Origin: Sceloporus undulatus
Taxonomy: Eukaryota; Chordata; Lepidosauria; Squamata; Phrynosomatidae
Assembly (NCBI RefSeq): GCF_019175285.1
Contig: NC_056523.1
Coordinates: 111,155,726-111,219,725 of the forward strand
Length of the DNA: 64,000 bases
Direction: 5' to 3'
The translations under genes and the position numbers were made by a program. The notes beneath the pieces were generated by a model. It saw nothing but the letters and a program-made list of their open reading frames with translations. It searched no databases and was not told the origin of the DNA. Positions 57,836 to 64,000 of the stretch are shown here, one piece after another (position 1 is the stretch's first letter; each line of letters begins with the position of its first letter).

Positions 57836-57975
57836 AAACCACTGGGTGACCTTGGGCAAGTCATATGCTCTCAGTCACAGGAGAAAGGCAATGGCAAACC
57901 ACCTCTGAACAAATCATGCCAAGAAAAACCCATGATAGGTTCACCTTAGCCAAGGCACACAGCAACATCAAAAGG
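57836..57975 (+). mobile_element. SINE, 5' truncated
   Basis: 'aaaccactgggtgaccttgg', 'gcaagtcatatgctctcag', 'ggcaatggcaaaccacctct', 'atgataggttcaccttagcc' and tail 'aaggcacacagcaacatc'. Confidence 0.85.
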
Positions 57976-58020
57976 GCAATTAGGTGGCTTGCCAGGCATC
58001 ACTAAAATAAAAGACTTGTA

Positions 58021-58259
58021 CAGTGTACCCGTGTCATACGTGGATGCACTATATGCGGCTTTCAGCATATGCTGAAAGCTGCACAGGAGCATGCAGGGCG
58101 CAAGGGGCGGCACATCCCATTTAGATTAATGGGGCGTGCTGCCGCGCAACCGCCACCACATGCACAAGCCCCATTACTTTCACTGGGGCTCGAGCATACG
58201 CTTTTTTTTACGGGGTGGGGTCCGGAACGGACCCCCCCCTGTAAAAAAAGGGCACACTG
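58021..58259. mobile_element. TA-flanked MITE, 239 bp, CpG-rich interior
   Basis: Ends 'cagtgtaccc' and 'gggcacactg' are inverted with one difference and are flanked by TA. The interior has further palindromes ('cagcatatgctgaaagctgc', 'tggggtccggaacggacccc'). Confidence 0.8.
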
Positions 58260-59096
58260 TATAACATATCTCAAGGAGGAAGAAGATCCTGCAAAAGCTC
58301 CATATTATTCTCATGTAAAGTGATGCAACAAAAGAAAATGTGAATCTCAAAGTGGTAGAGATAACATTATCTTGGGTTCCACCACTTAAATTCCGAGGAA
58401 TTTATAATCACTTTTTGAGAATATCATTAGATATCGAGGCCTGCTCGATGGGCATTTGGGAGGAGGTTTTTCCTATATTATGTCTAGACTGGAACACATT
58501 TCATTCAACAGTTACAATCAGCTTCTACTGCTTTGAGGAAGAGCAAATTATTCCTACTTTTTCAGTCTGGCCTTTTGAATAGTTTTGATGTTGTATTGTC
58601 AATACTTTAGTTATGTTTGTGCCTTTTAGTGGAAGTGATGGATAAAATTGGGGGGAAAAAAGAAGAAAATCGATCATGGAATGTTTTATTTTAGCATGAT
58701 GAATAAAATCTTTAAGACAAGGTGTTCATACATTCTTCAAATCATTTCTAGAATTTCTAGAATCTATGTATCAGATTATTCTAATTCCTGTGCACTGAGT
58801 GAGGACAAGTAAGTCTTAGGTTACAAACTACATTCTCCAAGGCAACAGCAAGATGCATTTCTTCCTTTAGAGGACACTGAAAGAATCTGGTCTATGTTTG
58901 GGAACACTCATACTAAATCAAGAAATAAACTGTGAAAGGGTACAGAAGCTGGTTTCAATGAAGGTAAACCTTCCGTTTTTAGAAGTGCATGATAAATGTG
59001 ATGATAACAAATGTAACAAAGCAGAAGCAGGGACTGATACCTATAACCAGGGCTGCAAAAGCAGAAACAGGGACTAAAACTGATATTGATAACCAG
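58260..59096. other. Non-coding; short duplication at the end
   Basis: No exon or family recognised up to about 59020. Between 59028 and 59099 'acagggacta' and 'ataaccagggctgca' recur about 50 bases apart, a small direct duplication beside the next MITE. Confidence 0.4.
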
Positions 59097-59319
59097 GGCT
59101 GCATCCACACTGCAGAAATAGTCCAGTTTGACATCACTTTAACTGCCGTGGCTCGATGCTATGGAATTCTGGGAATTGTAGTTTTATGAGACATTTAGTC
59201 TTATCTGTCAGAGAGCTCTGTTTCCACAACAGACTACAATTCCCAGAATTCCCTAGCACTGAGCCATGACAGTTAAAGAGGTGCAAATGGGATTATTTCT
59301 GCAGTGCAGATGCAGCCCA
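59097..59319. mobile_element. Palindromic MITE, family A, best-preserved copy
   Basis: 'gggctgcatccacactgcag' at the left and 'ctgcagtgcagatgcagccc' at the right. Arms run to the centre near 59210 ('gaattctgggaattgtagtt' pairs with 'actacaattcccagaattcc'). Non-coding. Confidence 0.85.
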
Positions 59320-59494
59320 GAGCTTGCAAAGTGAGTCTGGTTAAATGCCTATTCATTGAACAATAATCCCCCCTCCCTCCCACACACTTTCCACCCCTCA
59401 ATTCTTATGTCTACTTGATACTGTGGAGAGGAAATATAAACAATTTCCTTTGTTACTAATGCTGATGGTTTATTGTTTGTTTGTTTTTAATTTT

Positions 59495-59575
59495 AGCACA
59501 CAGAATGAGCCTTTATTCCCTGATCTGCCTTCTGATTGATCAAGAGCACACTGTCTTTTCTAGATTAAGTGCCAA
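59495..59575 (-). mobile_element. LINE fragment repeated at 60463
   Basis: 'attccctgatctgccttctg', then 'attgatcaagagcac' and 'ctgtcttttctaga' are also found at 60478-60530 in the larger minus-strand LINE. Confidence 0.7.
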
Positions 59576-59797
59576 TGTTGCATTTTTTCCAACTTGCCTG
59601 CAAATTTCCATTTTTTCCAACTATCTTCCCATGGGAAAAAAAAAATTCCCCATGGCTTCAAGGTTTCTTTAAATTTTACATCTCTAGCCCTGTCTTGTGT
59701 CCCCACCAACCATGCTTGCGATAGTGGTGGGACTGAGAAAAGGGTGTCTCCTGATAATCTCAGAGCCACGGCTGGGCGGCTGGGTTGTACAAGGAGA

Positions 59798-60032
59798 CTG
59801 TTGTTGTGTGCCATCCAGTCATTGCTGATTTATGGCATATCATGGGCTTTTCTTTGCAGAATTTGTTTGAGGGGTGGGGAGGGGGAGTGGTTGCTGTATC
59901 TTTCCTCTGAGGCTGAGAAAGTATGACTTACCTAAGGCCATCCAGAAGGTTTCCATGTCTTAGCGGGGATTCAAACCATGGCTTCCCAATGCCCTCTTCC
60001 ATTGCTAAGGTCACCACACCATGCTGGCTCTG
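59798..60032 (-). mobile_element. CORE/MIR-like SINE, full length
   Basis: Minus-strand head 'agccagcatggtgtggtgac', 'gccatggtttgaatccccgc', body, and tail 'atggcacacaacaaca'. A GT-rich insertion-like segment lies at about 59868-59890. Confidence 0.85.
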
Positions 60033-60604
60033 TACAAGAAGATACAGTCTGCCAAATAGCTTGGACAAGAGCCATATAGAGTTTTAGAGATCATTTTGAA
60101 TTGGGCCTGGAAACAAGCTGGCCAACGGAGCTGTTTCTACAGGGGCATTGTGTGGTCTCTAACCTGTCCTAGCTGACAGTCTGACTGCAGTTCTTTGGAT
60201 CAGTTGAAGTTTCCAAATTCTCTTCAAAGGCAGCCCTAAATAAAGCCATGTTACAGAAGTCCAAATGGGATGTAACTAAGGCGTGTACCATTGTGGCCAG
60301 GTGCAGCATGTCATGGATTAGTCACAGTTGGTACACAAGCTTTAAATATGTAAAAGCACTCCTGGCCATTGCAGAAATCTGGACCTAAAGGTTCAAAACC
60401 AAATCCAGGAATACCCCTAAACTGCAAACCTGAGTCTTCAAGGGGAGTGTAATCTCATCTAGCACAGGCTGAGCCCTTATTCCCTGATCTGCCTTCCAAT
60501 TGATCAAGAGCACTTCTGTCTTTTCTAGATCAAGATTCAACCCCCCCACCCCCCTGTCCACTACTGAAGACAGACATCGGTTTAGGACCAGGACAGCCTA
60601 CTAG

Positions 60605-60647
<43 letters not shown>

Positions 60648-61870
60648 TATTATAATTATTATTTATATACCGCTATTCCAAATTCTAAATTCGATCACAG
60701 CGTTGTACAACAAAAGTGATACAATATAACATTTAACAAACAAGTATCACCAACAACATGTTAAAAACATCCCAATGCAATTTTAAAAAACTATAAAACA
60801 TACAACCTCTTAAAACACACACACAAAAACTAGCTGGATAAACAGTTGTATATCAGGGGGGAGAACCGCATAACATCAGGACATATGGGGGAAAGCTTGT
60901 CGGAAGAGAAAGGTCTTTAGTTTCTTCCTAAAAAGATCAAGAGAGGTGATGGAGCGGAGCTCATTGGGAAGGGAGTTCCAGGTCTGCGGGGCCGAGAAGG
61001 AGAATGCCCTTTGCAAAGACGAGATATATTTCGCCTTAGGAACCCTCAACAGATGCTTCCCGACTGATCTGAGAGTGCGGGGCGGATTATATGGGGAGAG
61101 GCAGTCCTCCAAATACCCTGGGCCCAAGCCATTTGGATTAGGATGGAAAAGAATAATAGAGTTGGGTGTCACCTGCATATTGATGGTACTGCACCCCCAA
61201 ACCCTGGACAATTTCTCCCAGTCATTTCATGTATATGTTAAATAGCCTGAGGGACAAAGCAGAACCCTGAGGGACCCCACAGCTCAGTGGCCAGGAGGCT
61301 TAACAAGAGTCCTCCAGTGCTGCCTTCTTGGTTCACATCTCCAGGAAGGAATGGAGCCACTGTAAAACAAGGCTTCCAAGTCCCATCCCAACAAAGTGGG
61401 AAGGATACCATGGCTGATGGTACTGAAAGCTGTTCTGAGGTCTAGCAGAACCAAGTGACAACTATTCCTGTTCATTCCCTCCGTAGGCCATCCAGCAAGG
61501 TGACAGTGGCTGTCTCTCTCTCATAGCCAGGCCTGAAACCAGACTGACATGGATCTAGATAATCCATTTCATCCAGAAATTCCTGGAATTGGGAAGTCAC
61601 CACATATTCCAGTACTTTGTCCTAAAATGGACACTGGCTAATAATTATGCATGATAGAGGGATTCAGGGATGGGCTTTTCAATGAAGGCCTCACAACAGC
61701 CTCTTTTAGGCAAGTTAAAATGCTGCCTTGTTGTAGGGAGGCACTGACCACTCCCTTAACCCACTCAGCCAGTCCCTCTCTGGCCTGTTTGGTAAGCCAG
61801 GAAGGGCAAGAGTCTAGAACACATCACATGTGGTAGCTTTCACCTGTTTATGGAGGCAACGTAAATCAGC
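60033..61870 (-). mobile_element. L2/CR1-group LINE ORF2 fragment, antisense, interrupted
   Basis: Near 61150-61290 the minus strand reads 'CGVPQGSALSLRLFNIYM' and 'VQYHQYAGDTQLYYS', the RT core (one residue of the YADD box changed). The parts 60033-60600 and 61300-61870 are flanking ORF2 sequence recognised by its typical antisense text ('ttggatcagttgaagtttcc', 'gcctcacaacagcctctttt'). An L2-group 3' end is inserted at 60604-61139. The copy has several breaks. Confidence 0.8.
60604..61139 (-). mobile_element. L2-group LINE 3' end with (ATT)n tail, nested
   Basis: Minus-strand coding 'PPRTLRSVGKHLLRVPKAKY', 'FSFSAPQTWNSLPNELRSI', 'LFRKKLKTFLFRQAF' is the L2 ORF2 C-terminus. Its 3' UTR ends 'tatataccgctattcc' type sequence and an AAT microsatellite at 60604-60660. 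It lies within the LINE at 60033-61870; 'taggat'-like bases on both sides may be the target duplication. Confidence 0.85.
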
Positions 61871-62963
61871 AGATGACTTGAAGTTGAGTGCACACACACA
61901 CACACAACATCACAAAAATACGGAGAAGAAAATCCTTTTCTGTTTTAGACTAAAGGGATAAAACTATACAGTTCTGGAATGCACACTGTACATGTTATGA
62001 AAATATGGCCCCCAAAGTTGCATTTTGTATTTTGGGAAGTATTTTTTTTAAAACCCTAACTATACATAGCAGTGCATCTTTCAGGCCATAACCTTGCTAT
62101 ACTGAAGTTGTGTAATCTGGAAGGATATTTTAAATACTGTTTTTAACCTGTGCTTTTACTTTCTTTTATTCTGTATCCCCTTTCTGTCTGTGTTGATCTA
62201 TGACCATAATAAAGATTCTATTCTATCCTATTCTAGTCATAACTTTAGGAGTTCAAAATTAAGGAAACCTAAATTCAGACATTCAGCCTTCCCATACGTA
62301 CTGTATACTGCACTGGCACAGGCAAACCCCTAAAAGAGAAAGACAAATCCAGGGAAAGTGGCTTGGTTTATCCTACAGCAGAAATTGCTTTTTGACAGAA
62401 TTAAAAAGTATGAATTTTTGTCCCTAGATTGGGTGTGTACACTTACAAGAATAATCAGTCTTTTAGAATAAGTACATATGTTTGAAGATGAACCAAGATT
62501 TTCAGATAAAACATATTTCAAAAACAGTGACTCAGGCACGCTGATCACATTGCCTCAACTGTTTTGCATGAAAAACTCATTTTAGAATAAACTTTTGCTC
62601 ATGCAGACAGTTGGGGTGTCCCAAACTTGAAGAGACCAGAAAAAAGACAAGGAAAAACATTGTAACTTGGGGATACTCTGTCATGTAATTTATCTTAATT
62701 GACAAAACTATAATTTTGGGGGCTTAACTTTCACCCTATGATAAGGTTCTCAGAAACTGGAGTTCACTTGAAGACATGTAACAATAGCAACAAGGAAAAA
62801 GGATGCTGTCCTTCAAGAACTTGGGCTTCTGGAGACAGGAATTACTCAACATCCATCCTACAGAAACACAGGAAGTTGCTTATCTTATTATACAGATTAT
62901 GTAGCAGACTACGGCTGCAATCCAACATCTGCTTCATGAGTGTAAATATCTGAATGTGGAGAT
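61871..62963. other. Non-coding; probable LINE 3' end at 62100-62235
   Basis: Contains a CA microsatellite (61892-61907). At 62100-62235 an AT-rich stretch ends 'ccataataaagattc' and then ATTCT-type units, as expected for a retrotransposed 3' end. Otherwise nothing recognised. Confidence 0.4.
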
Positions 62964-63196
62964 ATAGCAATAGCAAGTACATTTCTATACTGATTAACAG
63001 TGCACTTAAGCACACCCTAAGCAGTTTATAATGTGTGAAGCTAATTGTCCCTGACAAGTTGGGTACTCATTTTAGTGACCTATAAAAGGATGCAAGGCTG
63101 AGTCGACCCTGGAGCCCTGCAGGATCGAACTCACAACCTTGTGGCTGTGAGAGGCTGCAGTACCGGCATTTAACCATTGCGCCACCAGGGCTCCTG
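62964..63196 (-). mobile_element. Second tRNA-derived SINE family, full length
   Basis: Minus-strand head 'gagccctggtggcgcaatgg' with B-box 'gagttcgatcctgcag', then 'gactcagccttgcatccttt', 'aatgagtacccaacttg', 'ataaactgcttagggtgtgc' and tail 'cttgctattgctatat'. It is a different family from the CORE/MIR-like SINE and is well preserved. Confidence 0.85.
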
Positions 63197-63689
63197 GCGC
63201 ATCTTCTCTAGTCAGCCTCCATGCAGAATAGTAACATTACAAAACCCATGTCTATGATTAGGTTCCATTGGTTTATGTGGCTCTATGCACAACTCTGCTT
63301 CTGCCACTGTCAGCAGAATACTTTTGGTGAATTATGGCAAACAATTAACCACACATGCATTGTGAGACTCATGCGTGCCTATCTCATTAACAGAATGGCA
63401 GCCATTAAATGAATACAAATGTAATGGGGAAGCCAGGATTAATGTAAACCAATATTTCTGTGCAAAGGTGATGTATGACAGGAAGAGGAAAGAAAGGGTA
63501 CACAGTCATGGCTTCATAAAATATAGTTTATAATACTTTGCACTAGTATATGACTGCAACTCCTGTGTAATGTAGGAAAAAAGAATCTTGCATCTTGCTT
63601 GTATGCTCTTTAAAATATGGTTTATAACAGACCTCCTTCCACCAGATATTAGTGATAAAGTGGTATACTTTCTGACCTCAGGTTCTTGG
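63197..63689. other. Non-coding, nothing recognised
   Basis: No exon or transposon end recognised. Confidence 0.35.
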
Positions 63690-64000
63690 ACTCTTTTCTT
63701 GACTGGTTTAGATCTTATTTATCAGATAGATCTTTTCCAGTGGTCACGGATGGTCAGACCTCGTCCTCTGTTCCTTTATCTGCTGGAGTTCCTCAGGGCT
63801 CTGTTTTGGGCCCCCTTTTGTTTTCTCTCTACACATTGTCCCCAGGAAAACTTAACAGCTCTTTTGGTTTTTCCTATCATCTATATGCCGATGACACTCA
63901 GCTGTATCTTTCCACCCCTGACCTTTCTCCGGGTTTTGAACAGCAAGTTTCATCTTGTCTTACAGCTGTTTCTCAGTGGATGCGTCATCACCGTTTGAAG
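63690..64000 (+). mobile_element. L2-group LINE reverse transcriptase, runs off the window
   Basis: Plus-strand coding '[20 protein letters not shown]', '[20 protein letters not shown]', '[20 protein letters not shown]', '[15 protein letters not shown]'. The RT core is continuous in one frame here, including YADD. The 5' end is truncated near 63690. Confidence 0.9.

Larger units (their letters stand above)
57036..64000 (-). other. UBTD2: UBTD2 intron (inferred, runs off the edge)
   Basis: Upstream of the UBTD2 acceptor on the minus strand. No match to the expected [21 protein letters not shown] segment was seen, so the preceding exon should lie beyond 64000. The space is filled with transposons listed below. 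Confidence 0.6.

Noticed and set aside
63588-63998. 136-residue hydrophobic plus-strand frame
   Set aside because: It is the shadow of the L2 reverse transcriptase, whose real frame is shifted by one base.

Overview
This window comes from a vertebrate nuclear genome, almost certainly a squamate reptile and probably an iguanian lizard. The host genes are vertebrate, with spliced exons and a CpG-island promoter. The repeats are the usual lizard mixture: tRNA-derived SINEs with a CAA tail, CR1-, L2-, RTE/BovB- and L1-type LINEs, a DIRS retrotransposon, Penelope-like debris, and many short palindromic DNA transposons. The species cannot be named from sequence alone.

Three host genes can be read. 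Exon 1 of STK10 lies on the minus strand (28383-28538) inside a CpG island of about 1 kb. The rest of that gene lies beyond the left edge, so positions 1-28382 are inferred to be part of STK10 intron 1. EFCAB9 lies on the plus strand in four coding exons (33296-42640) that join in phase into a 207-residue EF-hand protein. The last coding exon of UBTD2 lies on the minus strand (56650-57035), with its earlier exons beyond the right edge. As I recall it, human 5q35.1 has the same order, STK10-EFCAB9-UBTD2. STK10 and EFCAB9 diverge; EFCAB9 and UBTD2 converge.

Layout. 1-28382: repeat-rich STK10 intron with a 5.98-kb DIRS element (2114-8095) that split an older SINE, several TA-flanked MITEs, an L1 3' end, tandem Penelope-like fragments and a CR1 3' end close to exon 1. 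28340-29420: STK10 promoter and 5' UTR. 29545-33295: intergenic MITEs, SINEs and LINE ends. 33296-42640: EFCAB9, whose introns hold nested LINEs and a long palindromic Harbinger-like element. 42641-50110: simple repeats, CR1 and RTE LINE fragments, a CpG-rich MITE nested in a LINE, and a probable LTR fossil. 50110-56649: a stretch nearly free of transposons, interpreted as the long UBTD2 3' UTR. 57036-64000: UBTD2 intron with Tigger-like MITEs, nested L2/CR1-group LINEs, SINEs, and an L2 reverse transcriptase running off the right edge.

The genes do not form one pathway. STK10 is a Ste20-type kinase, EFCAB9 is a calcium sensor of the sperm CatSper channel, and UBTD2 is a ubiquitin-like-domain protein. 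Points most worth a second look: the DIRS internal complementary region matching both element ends perfectly; a 60-bp gag repeat that forms an array of YY1-like motifs; an acidic EFCAB9 tail and a GC-AG intron; hammerhead-like cores in Penelope-type repeats; and a 28-bp-arm hairpin inside the presumed UBTD2 3' UTR. I found no CRISPR array, operon or clearly new gene system.
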